The notes beneath the pieces are model-generated. The model ran no database searches. It saw only the letters and a program-made list of their open reading frames with translations, and was not told the DNA's origin. DNA of 64,000 bases. It comes from JAKFVC01 sp040386595. Lineage in GTDB: Bacteria; Planctomycetota; Planctomycetia; Planctomycetales; Planctomycetaceae. The translations under genes were made by a program, and so were the position numbers. Location of the stretch: the NCBI GenBank assembly GCA_040386595.1, contig JAZKFE010000215.1:1-64000 (forward strand), read 5' to 3'. Positions 10,165 through 18,914 of the stretch are shown here, piece after piece (the stretch's first letter is position 1; every line of letters starts with the position of its first letter).

Positions 10165-10566
10165 ATGGCACTGTGGCGTTCTGTGCTGACCGTCGGGGGC
10201 TATCTGTGGGCGAGTCCTGCGAGCTTAATTGGGCTTTGCGTGGGGGGCGTGGGCTTACTGACGGGGGGCCGGTATCAGCTGCAGCGCGGCGTGCTGGAGT
10301 TCTATGGTGGAGCCGTGTCCTGGTCGCTCTCTCGCATGTGGATTCGAGCTCGCGCGATGACCTTAGGACATACCATTCTCGGCCGGTCACTCGCGGACCT
10401 TGAGGACACTCGCGACCACGAACATGTGCATGTCCGCCAGTATTCGCACTGGGGACCGTTCTTTATTCCGGCCTATTTGCTGTGCTCGTTGGTCCTGTGG
10501 TTCCGCGGCCGCAATCCTTATCTGGACAATCCGTTCGAGGTCGAAGCGTTTGATCTGTACCCGTAA
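10165..10566 (+). CDS. Small membrane protein with an HExxH motif
   Basis: 133 residues from ATG 10165 (GTG 10156 is possible and adds three residues). Two hydrophobic segments are seen, about 8-35 and 98-113. Between them is HEHVH (85-89) followed by RQYSHWGP, and near the end NPFEVEAF (122-129). HExxH plus a downstream Glu in an NPxExEA-like context is the layout of zinc metallopeptidase-like families such as DUF4157. This is therefore a candidate minimal membrane metalloprotease or a degenerate relative. It starts 69 nt after the histidine kinase stop and may be co-transcribed with it. Substrate unknown. Confidence 0.7.
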   Translation: MALWRSVLTVGGYLWASPASLIGLCVGGVGLLTGGRYQLQRGVLEFYGGAVSWSLSRMWIRARAMTLGHTILGRSLADLEDTRDHEHVHVRQYSHWGPFFIPAYLLCSLVLWFRGRNPYLDNPFEVEAFDLYP

Positions 10567-10590
10567 GAGAGAGGTTTGAAGACCTCTCTC
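10567..10590 (+). terminator. Terminator-like hairpin after the HExxH gene
   Basis: GAGAGAGGT (10567-10575) pairs with ACCTCTCTC (10582-10590), immediately after the stop codon. There is no T-run, so termination ability is uncertain. Confidence 0.4.
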
Positions 10591-10644
10591 CCCGCAGGTT
10601 CTGAGCAGAGCGGTTTAACGGTTACGTATTCACTCGAGATGGTT

Positions 10645-10705
10645 GGGTAGCCCAGATTCTCGAATCTGGGTGAGCGCAGCGAACAAGAGGTTGTGGCTCT
10701 TTCGA
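10645..10705 (+). repeat. Dispersed palindromic repeat, family C, copy 1
   Basis: Core palindrome CCCAGATTC-TC-GAATCTGGG, followed by TGAGCGCAGCGAACAAGAGG. The same block occurs at 17016-17078 and, inverted, at 40891-40970. Confidence 0.85.
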
Positions 10706-10718
10706 TTGTCAGTCTCTG

Positions 10719-11666
10719 CTACTGCTTCGTTCCGATCACGTTTACGCCGCTCCCAATCAGCAGATTACGTTCGTAGGTCCAGCGGTAAAACGCCCCGGTC
10801 TTTTCCGGCGGCAACACGCGCAGGTCGGTGAACCCGGCGGCCTGATACCAATCCTTTAACTCGCCGACCGTGTGGTGGTACTGGTACTGCGGAGCAAACC
10901 AGTCGAACGTATCGCAGACTCGATTCTCCCAGTTGGGGTGGGCGCTGAAGTTGACGATCTTGTTGAGCGTCTTATTGGCGACGGGAATTCCTCCCAGCCA
11001 GGCTCCCCAGCGGCACCAGCGTTCGAGGCGTTCCGGGGGCATCTGAATGGTCCGTCGCCGTAGAGCCGAGTTGATGATCTCTTGCCACCATTGGTTACGA
11101 CGATAGAGCCACACGGCCATGCGTCCGCCCGGCTTGACCAGCCGCGACACCGCGTCGAAGACGGCTCGCGTGTTGGCATCGTGATGCATCACTCCGATGG
11201 AAAATACGAAATCAAACGACGCGGGCTGCAACGGAAGATGTTTGAGGTCTCCCTGCAGAAAATGCACTTGTGGCAAGTGAGCACACAACTGCGAGGCCTT
11301 GTCGACCGCGGCGCTATGATCGGCACCAATGACATCCGCCCCGGCCTCGCCAGCCACTTTGCTGTAGCGTCCGCCGCCGCATCCGGCATCAAGGATGCGT
11401 AGTCCACGCAGCTCGCTGAGCGACACGCCGGTTTTGGCTTGAAAGGTGGCTCGGTCTTCATCGTCGTGGGCGACTTCGTACTTGTTCCACTGCAGGCCGA
11501 AGCTCGCCAGATGGGCCTGCTCTACGAATCGCGGGATGCCGTTGACCTGCGGGTAGCTGGCCTGAGTGGCAGAGTTTCGCAAGACATTGGCGGTGGCATC
11601 CCAAACCAAAGGCGTGCCCGCCTCGGGATCAACCAGTGATTGCAGGAAATCAGAACGAGAAAGCAT
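10719..11666 (-). CDS. Class I SAM-dependent methyltransferase
   Basis: 315 residues. An N-terminal Trm112-like segment (about 1-50; DPEAGTPLVWD...YPQVNGIPRFVE) precedes a Rossmann methyltransferase domain with motif I LDAGCGGGRYS (92-102), the acidic GADHS, and FDFVFSIGVMHHD in the position of motif IV. The C-terminal third is helical and ends with a partner-like domain (YHHTVGELKDWYQAAGF). Architecture resembles methyltransferase type 11 proteins acting on small molecules or glycans. The substrate cannot be read from sequence. It is a single gene, preceded by about 170 nt and transcribed in the same direction as the MBL/redoxin pair. Confidence 0.85.
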   Translation of the reverse strand: MLSRSDFLQSLVDPEAGTPLVWDATANVLRNSATQASYPQVNGIPRFVEQAHLASFGLQWNKYEVAHDDEDRATFQAKTGVSLSELRGLRILDAGCGGGRYSKVAGEAGADVIGADHSAAVDKASQLCAHLPQVHFLQGDLKHLPLQPASFDFVFSIGVMHHDANTRAVFDAVSRLVKPGGRMAVWLYRRNQWWQEIINSALRRRTIQMPPERLERWCRWGAWLGGIPVANKTLNKIVNFSAHPNWENRVCDTFDWFAPQYQYHHTVGELKDWYQAAGFTDLRVLPPEKTGAFYRWTYERNLLIGSGVNVIGTKQ

Positions 11667-11836
11667 GAAGCGTTGTGAACCAAACGTGGAGACAACCAGG
11701 GGAACTGGATCGCAAACTCGCTCTCAGTATTGCCATTGGCCGGAGGCGAGTTGCTGCTTGAAGTTTGTACGTCTGAAAGGCTGCTGTTGTAAGACGAATT
11801 CCTGCTACGAAGTGACGAGAAGTCTCATCTCAGTGG

Positions 11837-12571
11837 TTAAAAATCGACTGGCATGAAATCTTCGGCAATTTCCGTTGCGGGAAAAATGGCGCGGGCGGTG
11901 GCGATTCCAATGGGATCGTCTTCGGGATGCTGCGGATCGATGTGCGTCAGGTAAAGTCTTTTGACCTGGGCATCACGAGCCAATTCCGCGACGGGTGTTG
12001 TATTGCTATGACCTGACTTCGCCGACCACTGCCCCATGGCGTCCGAAAAGTTGCACTCATGGATCAACAGATCGACCCCGCGAATGAACTCCAGATAGCT
12101 CGGATTGGCCGTGGTGTCGGTGATGTAGGCGAGACTCTTTCCTGGCCAGTCGATGCGGAAACCGGTTGATCCGCCGGGGTGAACCAGCGGAACATGGGTC
12201 AGTTTCCCGCCGTCTCGCAGCAGAACTTCAGGGACCAGTTCGCGGTATTCGAAGCCAGGATTCACGGGAAACAATGGCTGCGAAAACAGGTGCTGCTGGA
12301 CGTCGGTCAGATACGGCTCCCGGGCGTGTACCGTCGCCCGCGTCAGTTGCCGGGTGATAAACGGCACGATGAAATTCGTCAGCCCACTCACATGGTCGAG
12401 ATGGGCGTGAGTCAGGAAAATATCGAGTTCTGTGGTTTGCAAACGGCTCGGAATACGAAACGCTGCCGAACCCGCATCCAGCACGACACCGATTTCCGGC
12501 AGCCAGCAACACGCCGTGTGCCGCCGTTCGTTCGGGTGATAACCGCCTGTGCCTAGGAATTGCAGACGCAT
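11837..12571 (-). CDS. MBL-fold metal-dependent hydrolase (RNase Z-like)
   Basis: 244 residues, metallo-beta-lactamase fold. The metal motif HAHLDH (55-60) is intact, and later ligands are probably in YITDTT, LLIHECNF, GHSNT and LTHIDPQ. The opening MRLQFLGTGG is typical of the RNase Z/ElaC-like and phosphodiesterase branch, but the usual tRNA-binding exosite arm is not evident, so general phosphodiesterase or lactonase activity is as likely as tRNA processing. The ATG is preceded by GGAGAG with good spacing. It starts 22 nt after the stop of the redoxin-like gene, so the two are very likely one operon. Confidence 0.85.
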   Translation of the reverse strand: MRLQFLGTGGYHPNERRHTACCWLPEIGVVLDAGSAAFRIPSRLQTTELDIFLTHAHLDHVSGLTNFIVPFITRQLTRATVHAREPYLTDVQQHLFSQPLFPVNPGFEYRELVPEVLLRDGGKLTHVPLVHPGGSTGFRIDWPGKSLAYITDTTANPSYLEFIRGVDLLIHECNFSDAMGQWSAKSGHSNTTPVAELARDAQVKRLYLTHIDPQHPEDDPIGIATARAIFPATEIAEDFMPVDF

Positions 12572-12593
12572 CTGGTCACTCTCTCCGCAGGCC

Positions 12594-13955
12594 CTATTTT
12601 CCGTCGGTGGCGGCTTTGGCCTTCTGGATCTCTTTCACCAGGACTTCATCAAGTACCCGCAGGCCTTCGTCGGGATTGATCTTATAAAATCCCGCGCTGT
12701 AGTGGGCCACTTTGCCATCGGCACCAATCACAACCCATAACGGCAGCTTAGCACCAATGCGGCGGGGATCGCCGAATTGCGAGATCAATTCGCCATCATC
12801 GGAAGCCAGTGGGTAAGCCAGATTCATGAAGCTCTTCAATTTCCCAACCGAGCGATGGGCTTGTTGAGCTTGGGCTTTGTCGGCAAATCGCACGTCGACT
12901 GCGACACCATAAATCTGGACTCCCAGCTTGCGACGTCGGCTGTAGAGGAAATCGAGATAACCGACTTGCCCATAGGGTTCGATCAGCGGTTCGCCTTGGT
13001 ATTCCCAGAAGTGCAGCACGGTGATTTTACCGGCGCGGTCGGCGGGAGTGACCGGTTTGCCTTCGATCGTTTGAATCGTGAATTCTGGGGCCGCTTGTCC
13101 GATGAACTTCTTCGCCAACTGAGCCAGCTCGCCAGTCCGCTGCTGTTGTCCTTGGACGTCACGCGTAATGATCCCGGCCAGTCGGCTGAAAGGGGTCCCT
13201 TCCGCCGTTTGTTCGATTTTCTCGGCCACGGCAGCGACTTTGGTCAGCTGTTCGTCGGTCAGTTCCGGGTTCTGTTCGTTTTCCGCTCGAGTCAGGTCGC
13301 TTTGCAGCTTGAGCAACAATTTCAGCGGGGTTTCTACTTTGGCTAGTTTTTCAGCGTCGAGCGTCTCTAATGAGTCCAGCTTCATTCGCAGGGAGAACTC
13401 GTCACCCTGGCCCATGAAGAGGCGTTCTTCTAATTCCACGACCAGGGGGCTGTCCTTCTGCACCCAGACCGACCGCTTACGGCCGAAGTTCGTAGAGACA
13501 TCCACCTGCCAACAGTCTCGGTCCTGGACCTTAGACTCGCGTTTGACTTCAAAGGCATGGGCTTCGTTGTTCCAGGTGGCGCCGGCCTTGAGTTCTTCGA
13601 CAAATTCGAAGACGGGGCGGGGAATGCGGATCGACTGCAGGGTGCCGTTATGCTCCTGCAACAGTCGCAGCTGGGCCGTATTGGTGGGGCGCAGTTTGGG
13701 ATTCAAGGAGATCTGGCCAAAGCGTTCGGGCCAGGGCCAAGTACCGCCGCCTCGTTCGTCCATCAGGAACGCCACATCGCGGCCGCCCCCTTCGGTTTTC
13801 TTGATCAAGCAGTACAAGCTGAAGCGTTTGATGGGCGGCGCTTCGGCATCGCGCGAAACTTTCACCAGCGAGCCGGTGTAACGCAGTTCGACCGCCGCTC
13901 CTTCATCAAGCGGAGAAATCAGGCACGGCAAGAGGGCCAGCAGCAATCCATTCAC
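12594..13955 (-). CDS. Secreted redoxin-like (TlpA/AhpC fold) protein lacking the active-site cysteines
   Basis: 453 residues from GTG 13955, which has GGAG 9 nt upstream and begins a short hydrophobic signal (NGLLLALLPCL). Upstream in-frame codons would add about 48 non-signal residues. Residues 30-230 form an unknown beta-rich region, then a helical segment (about 230-285), then a thioredoxin-like domain from about 290. At the place where TlpA proteins have WCxxC this protein reads HFWEYQGEP (about 314-322), so disulfide redox chemistry is unlikely. The rest of the fold is recognisable (VQIYGVAVDV, LPLWVVIGADGKV). It is the first gene of a pair with the MBL hydrolase. Confidence 0.75.
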   Translation of the reverse strand: MNGLLLALLPCLISPLDEGAAVELRYTGSLVKVSRDAEAPPIKRFSLYCLIKKTEGGGRDVAFLMDERGGGTWPWPERFGQISLNPKLRPTNTAQLRLLQEHNGTLQSIRIPRPVFEFVEELKAGATWNNEAHAFEVKRESKVQDRDCWQVDVSTNFGRKRSVWVQKDSPLVVELEERLFMGQGDEFSLRMKLDSLETLDAEKLAKVETPLKLLLKLQSDLTRAENEQNPELTDEQLTKVAAVAEKIEQTAEGTPFSRLAGIITRDVQGQQQRTGELAQLAKKFIGQAAPEFTIQTIEGKPVTPADRAGKITVLHFWEYQGEPLIEPYGQVGYLDFLYSRRRKLGVQIYGVAVDVRFADKAQAQQAHRSVGKLKSFMNLAYPLASDDGELISQFGDPRRIGAKLPLWVVIGADGKVAHYSAGFYKINPDEGLRVLDEVLVKEIQKAKAATDGK

Positions 13956-14425
13956 AGTAAATACTCCGCGTCTTATCTTCGCAGGAAAGTGTCTTGGGCA
14001 GACCAATATATCACAGTGCTGAACCTGGAGCCCACGGACGGCATAGTCTTTTCGGGAATCTGGCATCTGTCGCCGAAGCGAATCTATCGACACCATCATT
14101 GTTTGACCCGACTGAGCGCAGCGTTCCAGATCGTAGCAAAAAGATTGCTGATTTGGACAGCCTATCAGGGTTTGTTGATGGGTGTTGGAGGAAATGACGC
14201 ATGTCGCGTGGTGAAATCACCCAACGGTAAGGGAACCTACCGCGGTTGATACGGCTTCTCGCAACTGTGGGCCTGTGTCTCCGAGAGACTCTCGCCGCAT
14301 AGGCACTGGGACTGCGGCAGGCGTCATTAAAATCACCTCCGCTTGACCCGACTTCAGCTGCCCCGTACAACCATCAACGAGACTCCATCCATCCTCATCC
14401 CCTTCATTCGCCCAAGGTTATTTCC
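13956..14425. other. Divergent intergenic region
   Basis: 470 nt between divergent genes. I see no gene, no repeat and no strong promoter match; it should contain promoters for both sides. Confidence 0.5.
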
Positions 14426-15373
14426 ATGAAAGCCGGTCTCGATCGACGTCGTTTGCGAACCGTTCATCTGGTGCCACTGACCGCTTTTGGAGCCGACGGC
14501 AAGCTGAATCTGGAAGCCCAAGCCCAGCATCTTCGCCGGATGTACGCCGCAGGGATCCGGGTCTATATGCCAGGCGCCGGGACGAGTGAATTCCACAGTT
14601 TGTCGGCGACCGAAATTGTGGACATTGTCCGAGTCACCCGCGAAGCGACCGGGCCCGACGCGTTGATCTTCGCGCCCGTTGGGTTGCAGGTGGGGCATGC
14701 GATTGAAGTCGGTATTCGGTGTCGTGAGGTCGGTGCGACCGGTGTGATGTTCATGCCGTTTGCCCATCCGTATCTCAGCCAGGCGGGGATTCGTGATTAC
14801 TATCTGCAGGTCCTTGAGGCCGTGCAGTTGCCGGCGTTAGTCTATAAAAAAAGCCCGTTTCCCAGCGATGCGTTGCTGTTGGAACTGGCCGCCCATCCGC
14901 TGGTGGTCGGGGTGAAGTACGCCGAAAACAACATGCACGACTTCCGCCGCGTGGTCACTGCCGATCAGGGGCGGATTGAATGGCTGTGCGGGTCGGCAGA
15001 ACGATTTGCTCCGTACTATATGCTGGCCGGCGGGACGGGATTTACGACCGGCGCCGGGAACCTGTGTCCGCATCTGGCGCTGGCCATGCATGCTGCATTT
15101 GCCGCCGGTGAGTTCGTTCAAGGGATGGAATTACAGCAACATATCCTGCCGATCGAAGACTACCGAGCCAAAGATGGCGACAGCTTTAACATCAGCATGC
15201 TGAAGCACGGTCTGGCCAGTTTGGGCCTCGACTTCGGTCCCGCGCGGGCTCCGCAACGCCAACTCACCTCTAATGAAAAGACCGAAATCGACAAGATTGT
15301 GGAGACGGTGATGAAGGCCGAAGCCGACATCCAGAACGAAATGGTGAGTGCCGGGTTTGGTCGAGCCCGGTAA
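14426..15373 (+). CDS. DapA-family (dihydrodipicolinate synthase-like) lyase/aldolase
   Basis: 315 residues, one TIM barrel. The Schiff-base lysine is Lys164 in VGVKYAEN, and Tyr140 in LVYKKSPFP matches the proton-relay tyrosine. The substrate-binding threonine motif is AGTSEFHSL, equivalent to GTTGE, with Ser instead of the second Thr. This change and the replaced surroundings make true lysine biosynthesis doubtful; the subgroup that includes 5-dehydro-4-deoxyglucarate dehydratase and other keto-acid aldolases is more likely. AAGG lies 9 nt before the ATG. A small membrane protein gene follows 39 nt later. Confidence 0.85.
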   Translation: MKAGLDRRRLRTVHLVPLTAFGADGKLNLEAQAQHLRRMYAAGIRVYMPGAGTSEFHSLSATEIVDIVRVTREATGPDALIFAPVGLQVGHAIEVGIRCREVGATGVMFMPFAHPYLSQAGIRDYYLQVLEAVQLPALVYKKSPFPSDALLLELAAHPLVVGVKYAENNMHDFRRVVTADQGRIEWLCGSAERFAPYYMLAGGTGFTTGAGNLCPHLALAMHAAFAAGEFVQGMELQQHILPIEDYRAKDGDSFNISMLKHGLASLGLDFGPARAPQRQLTSNEKTEIDKIVETVMKAEADIQNEMVSAGFGRAR

Positions 15374-15412
15374 AAGCTGAATACAGAGAAGTCTTGAACG
15401 GAGTTCGTCGTG

Positions 15413-15661
15413 ATGAGTGATCGGAATGGAATTCGAGCCACCTTGTGGATTGCCGCCGTGTTTGCGGTTTTGTGTGGTCTCTCGGTGGCGTTGTGGGGGA
15501 CCTTGTCGTTAGCCGGCGATAATGCTGGAGCAGTGGTCGCGCGTGTCTTATCACTGGTTTGCGGAATTGTTCTGGGATTGGATCTGGCAGCCTTGGTCGT
15601 GTTGCTGGCCCGCATACAATTGGTCATGCTGGAAGCCGACGAGTCCTCCGAGCGTTCCTAG
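15413..15661 (+). CDS. Small two-helix membrane protein
   Basis: 82 residues from ATG 15413 (a GTG directly before it is also possible). GGAG sits 9 nt upstream of the ATG. Two hydrophobic helices, about 9-32 and 40-67, are followed by a short charged tail (EADESSERS). No family recognised. It lies 39 nt after the DapA-family gene and 124 nt before the zinc-ribbon protein, so it may belong to a three-gene unit. Confidence 0.6.
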   Translation: MSDRNGIRATLWIAAVFAVLCGLSVALWGTLSLAGDNAGAVVARVLSLVCGIVLGLDLAALVVLLARIQLVMLEADESSERS

Positions 15662-15785
15662 TTCAGGGAGAAGCGAGCCGCTGTGCGTTGCGGCGCATGG
15701 CCTTCGTTCCACCTGAGCAAGTTCATTTGGTGTGCTCGCACGAGGCCGATCGACAACCTTCGAATAATCCCTTTGAGTTTCGCCT

Positions 15786-16958
15786 ATGCCGATCAAGTTC
15801 CGATGTGATTACTGCCGGCAGCTTATGGGGATTGCTCATACTAAGGCGGGCAGCCTGGTGGATTGTCCGACCTGCGGGCGAACACTGCGGGTGCCGAACG
15901 AGGACGGGACCGTCGATCCAGCGCCTGAGGTGGGAATCAACCGGAAGGATGACGAATTACGTCGTGCGTTGGACGAGGTGGGGCAAATCGGACAACCCGA
16001 GAAACCGCCTGGCCCTGTTTCGAGCGAGCTGCCTTCTGCAGAAGCAGCTCCGCGGCCTCTAGTAGGTAAAGAGACAACTCAAGGTTCGGGAGAAACCCCA
16101 CCGGTCATCATGAAGCCTGTGGCGATTGTGCCTTCACCGCCACCTCCGCCGGTCCAGACGAACGCGATTGCCCTGGAACCCTTGCCACCTATCGGTGCCG
16201 TCAATCCCCCGATTCCTTCACGAGCCAATTCCGCTGGCACCAAGCGGGCGGTTCCGTGGGTGATGCAGTCGCCAGAACAAATTCTGGCCGATTTGGCCGG
16301 GTCGGTGAGTGTGATTCGGCCGGCGGTTGTGGTCGAGGCTGGGATACCTGAGCCCCGAACTTATGCTCTCAAATGGATGATTCTGGCGAGCGTCGTGAGT
16401 GCGTTGGTAGGAGGGGGGATTGGATTCCTCGTGGGACTTTCTTCCGGGGAGCGAACAGGCACGGAGCGACCGCTCGTGGTCACGCCGGATTCATCGACGG
16501 AAACGGTTCCTGCCAAGACATTGGTGCAAGGCCATTTGACCTTCCGCAACGCTCGCGGACAGCTGGAGCCGGATGCTGGAGCGTGCCTGATCTTGCTACC
16601 GACTCCGCGGGCTGCAGCGGCAAAACTTCCGTCAACCGGGTTGCGCCCCAACGACGAAGCTGATGTTCGTGAGCAGGTCTTAAAAACGTTGCAAGAGCAG
16701 GGGGGGCAACTGGCTATTGCGGATGCCGATGGCGGGTATCAAGTAGAGCTGTCAAAAGCCGGAGACTATCGGCTGATTGCCCTGTCTCATTTTCAAGGTC
16801 GCCCGGCAGACAATTCGAACTCTTCCGAGGCCTTGAAGTTGCTGGCCGAGATCTTCGAACGCCCCGAGCAGTTGGTGGGTAAGCTGGCCTTTGCCGTGGC
16901 GGAGATCAAGCACGCTGGCACCGGTCCAGTGATTTGGGATCACACCTTCGCCAATTGA
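15786..16958 (+). CDS. Zinc-ribbon, Pro-rich, single-pass membrane protein
   Basis: 390 residues. The N-terminal zinc ribbon has two CxxC pairs (FRCDYCRQLMG...VDCPTCGRTLRVP), a small domain that prefixes many planctomycete membrane proteins. A Pro/Ala-rich linker (about 60-180) is followed by one transmembrane helix near 195-220 (WMILASVVSALVGGGIGFLVG) and an extracytoplasmic C-terminal domain. That domain (VQGHLTFRNARGQLEPDAGACLILL...GGYQVELSKAGDYRLIALS) resembles carboxypeptidase-regulatory/transthyretin-like folds. Role unknown; envelope attachment is likely. Confidence 0.75.
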   Translation: MPIKFRCDYCRQLMGIAHTKAGSLVDCPTCGRTLRVPNEDGTVDPAPEVGINRKDDELRRALDEVGQIGQPEKPPGPVSSELPSAEAAPRPLVGKETTQGSGETPPVIMKPVAIVPSPPPPPVQTNAIALEPLPPIGAVNPPIPSRANSAGTKRAVPWVMQSPEQILADLAGSVSVIRPAVVVEAGIPEPRTYALKWMILASVVSALVGGGIGFLVGLSSGERTGTERPLVVTPDSSTETVPAKTLVQGHLTFRNARGQLEPDAGACLILLPTPRAAAAKLPSTGLRPNDEADVREQVLKTLQEQGGQLAIADADGGYQVELSKAGDYRLIALSHFQGRPADNSNSSEALKLLAEIFERPEQLVGKLAFAVAEIKHAGTGPVIWDHTFAN

Positions 16959-17015
16959 ATGCCGAGCCGCTGTTGCAGAATCTGTTTTCTATTCCTCAAC
17001 AGCGACGCAGTCGAT

Positions 17016-17078
17016 GGGTAGCCCAGATTCTCGAATCTGGGTGAGCGCAGCGAACAAGAGGTTGCGGCTCCTTCGACT
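17016..17078 (+). repeat. Dispersed palindromic repeat, family C, copy 2
   Basis: Same block as at 10645, including the CCCAGATTC-TC-GAATCTGGG palindrome and GAGCGCAGCGAACAAGAGG. It shares additional upstream bases (CGACGCAGTCGA) with the inverted copy at 40891-40970. Confidence 0.85.
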
Positions 17079-17099
17079 TCCGCCATTTTTCTCTTCGTA

Positions 17100-17242
17100 G
17101 GCGAGCCCGGCGGCTGACGCCCCGGGATTCTTCCTCTGTAGCCTGACTCTCCGAGTCGGGTGTATTTTCTGAGAGAAAGCGCAACTCAGAGAGTTTCGTG
17201 CCCCCAAAAATCCCGGGGCTTACGCCGCCGGGCTCGCCTGGG
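17100..17242. repeat. Composite inverted repeat, family D
   Basis: Left arm GGCGAGCCCGGCGGC...CCCCGGGATT (17100-17128) is the reverse complement, with a few differences, of AATCCCGGGGCTTACGCC...CTCGCC (17209-17238). Between the arms is a smaller hairpin-like unit, GTAGCCTGACTCTCCGAGTC. Partial copies are seen at 48940-48977 and about 26158-26185. Confidence 0.75.
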
Positions 17243-17304
17243 CAGTTTACTGCGATTGCGTATGTGCACTCGTTTGTTGTGTGGTAAATAGTGGATATTA
17301 TTCA

Positions 17305-18711
17305 CTATTTACCGTCAAAATACTTCCGCACGACATTGCGGTGTTTGGGGCTAAGTTTGCGGTTCCAGGTGGCGTTCCCCGACGAGGCCTCAGCCCCCCG
17401 TGTGGCCCCTTTCGCGGCGGTTTCGGCGGGGACTTCGTTGGGGGCGATCAACTGGACTCCGACGATCTCTTCCTTGGGCTTGTCGGCGAATCCTGGCGGC
17501 AGGATGACCTCTTTGAACTTCACACCGTTGTCGTCGGCTTCATCGCCAAATGACATCTCGGCATCAGCCCGGCCACGTGAAATGCCGCCACGGCCTGGTT
17601 TCCCGGATTTTGATTCACCCGGTTCATCCGACCAGGAATCGCTTTCGCATTTCCCTTCCCCCTCGCCTTTGCACTTCGAGCAAGATTTGCATTTCTTGCG
17701 CAGTTCAGACAGTTTCTGCTTTTCCTTTGCCAGTTCTTCTTTCAGCTCGTCCAGCAGCTCTTGGCGTTCTTTCGGATCGCTCGGTAGTTTGACTTTGCCC
17801 TCTTTCATCAGCCGCTGAAGCCGGTCTTGAAGCGAGTTCTTTCCCGAGCCAGGTTTACCGGGCGCGATCTCTTCGGTGTTCGCCCCCTTTTTCGTGAGCT
17901 GCTCGATGGCTTCGGCGACGTCCTGTTCGAGCTGCTGTTGGGCTTCAGGCGACAGTTGCTGTCCATCACCACCGGCGGCTTTCGCTAGTTGAGACACAGC
18001 TTCCTGGAACTTGGAGTTCTTGGCGGCCGCATCATCGACTCGCAGTTGTAACCGCTCGGTCAGCGCGTCGACCGTTTCCCAGTTCTCATGGGTCAGGGGC
18101 GTATCCTGAGTTTCCTGCTGCAGTTTGGCGACTTCCTCTTCGAATTGCTTTTTCTCTTCATCCTGCAGGATCTCGGCTTTATCGAGTGACTCTTTGAGCT
18201 CTTCCAATTGCTGGGTCGCGTTCTGGGCGACCGCTTGCGGCACAATGGGGGTGGACCGAGCTTCCCGCAACGGAACAAAGCAGGCCGCGACCGCAAACAG
18301 CAGCGGCATTGTCAGGTAGGACGCAAACCGTTTCGGAAAGACTCGGGGCAGGGCGTTCCGCCACATGGCTTGGAGCTTGGGAAGATGACTGGTCCATTCC
18401 TCATCAGGCCGTTCAGCGAGAGTCATCAGCAATCCGCCAGCCGCGAGTCGCTGGTCGAGCATGGCGATGGTTTCACGACGAGACTGCTGCCGCTGCCGAG
18501 CCAGCCACCAAGCTCCAGCCGCAACGGGAATGGCTCCGATGGCGAACCACAACACATGCGGCCACAACTGCGGCACCGCCAGCCGCACGGCGAGCACAAT
18601 GGTCCCGAACACAAACAGAAAAATTGCTAGCGCATCGGCAGCCCGGTGAAGGAATTCACCCAGCAGCACACGTCGCTGAAACTGCTCAATCCAACGATTC
18701 ATGGGAGGCAT
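17305..18711 (-). CDS. Membrane-anchored coiled-coil protein
   Basis: 468 residues from ATG 18711, which has GAGG upstream; a TTG 12 codons earlier is less likely. Two hydrophobic helices are seen near residues 22-45 and 52-72, with a third near 135-152. A long Gln/Glu/Lys-rich coiled coil (about 165-370) follows. It includes a short Cys/Lys cluster (KKCKSCSKCKGEGEGKCES), then a Gly/Ser-rich linker and a conserved-looking ending LSPKHRNVVRKYFDGK. This layout is found in uncharacterised planctomycete proteins in MoxR/VWA-type membrane clusters, but those partners are not next to it here. Function unknown. Confidence 0.75.
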   Translation of the reverse strand: MPPMNRWIEQFQRRVLLGEFLHRAADALAIFLFVFGTIVLAVRLAVPQLWPHVLWFAIGAIPVAAGAWWLARQRQQSRRETIAMLDQRLAAGGLLMTLAERPDEEWTSHLPKLQAMWRNALPRVFPKRFASYLTMPLLFAVAACFVPLREARSTPIVPQAVAQNATQQLEELKESLDKAEILQDEEKKQFEEEVAKLQQETQDTPLTHENWETVDALTERLQLRVDDAAAKNSKFQEAVSQLAKAAGGDGQQLSPEAQQQLEQDVAEAIEQLTKKGANTEEIAPGKPGSGKNSLQDRLQRLMKEGKVKLPSDPKERQELLDELKEELAKEKQKLSELRKKCKSCSKCKGEGEGKCESDSWSDEPGESKSGKPGRGGISRGRADAEMSFGDEADDNGVKFKEVILPPGFADKPKEEIVGVQLIAPNEVPAETAAKGATRGAEASSGNATWNRKLSPKHRNVVRKYFDGK

Positions 18712-18837
18712 CTGCGGAACCTCGACGGAAACAGACAGAGTTCTCAAAACGCAATTCGACTACTACCGCTTAAATAGTCTACCTGACTGGTGATTCTAAT
18801 GCACGATCTTAATCAAGACACATCGAAGTGACTGCAA

Positions 18838-18865
18838 TTGACAGAGCCGCGTGTTCACTGATAGA
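18838..18865 (+). promoter_or_regulatory. Candidate sigma70 promoter of the TPR gene
   Basis: TTGACA (18838-18843), 16-nt spacer, GATAGA (18860-18865, weak -10). Its position inside the longest open frame supports the downstream ATG at 18915 as the real start. Confidence 0.45.
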
Positions 18866-18914
18866 AGGCGGTTTTGAGTGTGCTGGTTCTACGTGGATTC
18901 AAGGAAGAATCGCC

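Larger units (their letters stand above)
16959..17304. other. Repeat-filled convergent intergenic region
   Basis: Contains a family C palindrome (17016-17078) and a composite inverted repeat with GC-rich arms (17100-17242). No gene seen. Confidence 0.7.
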
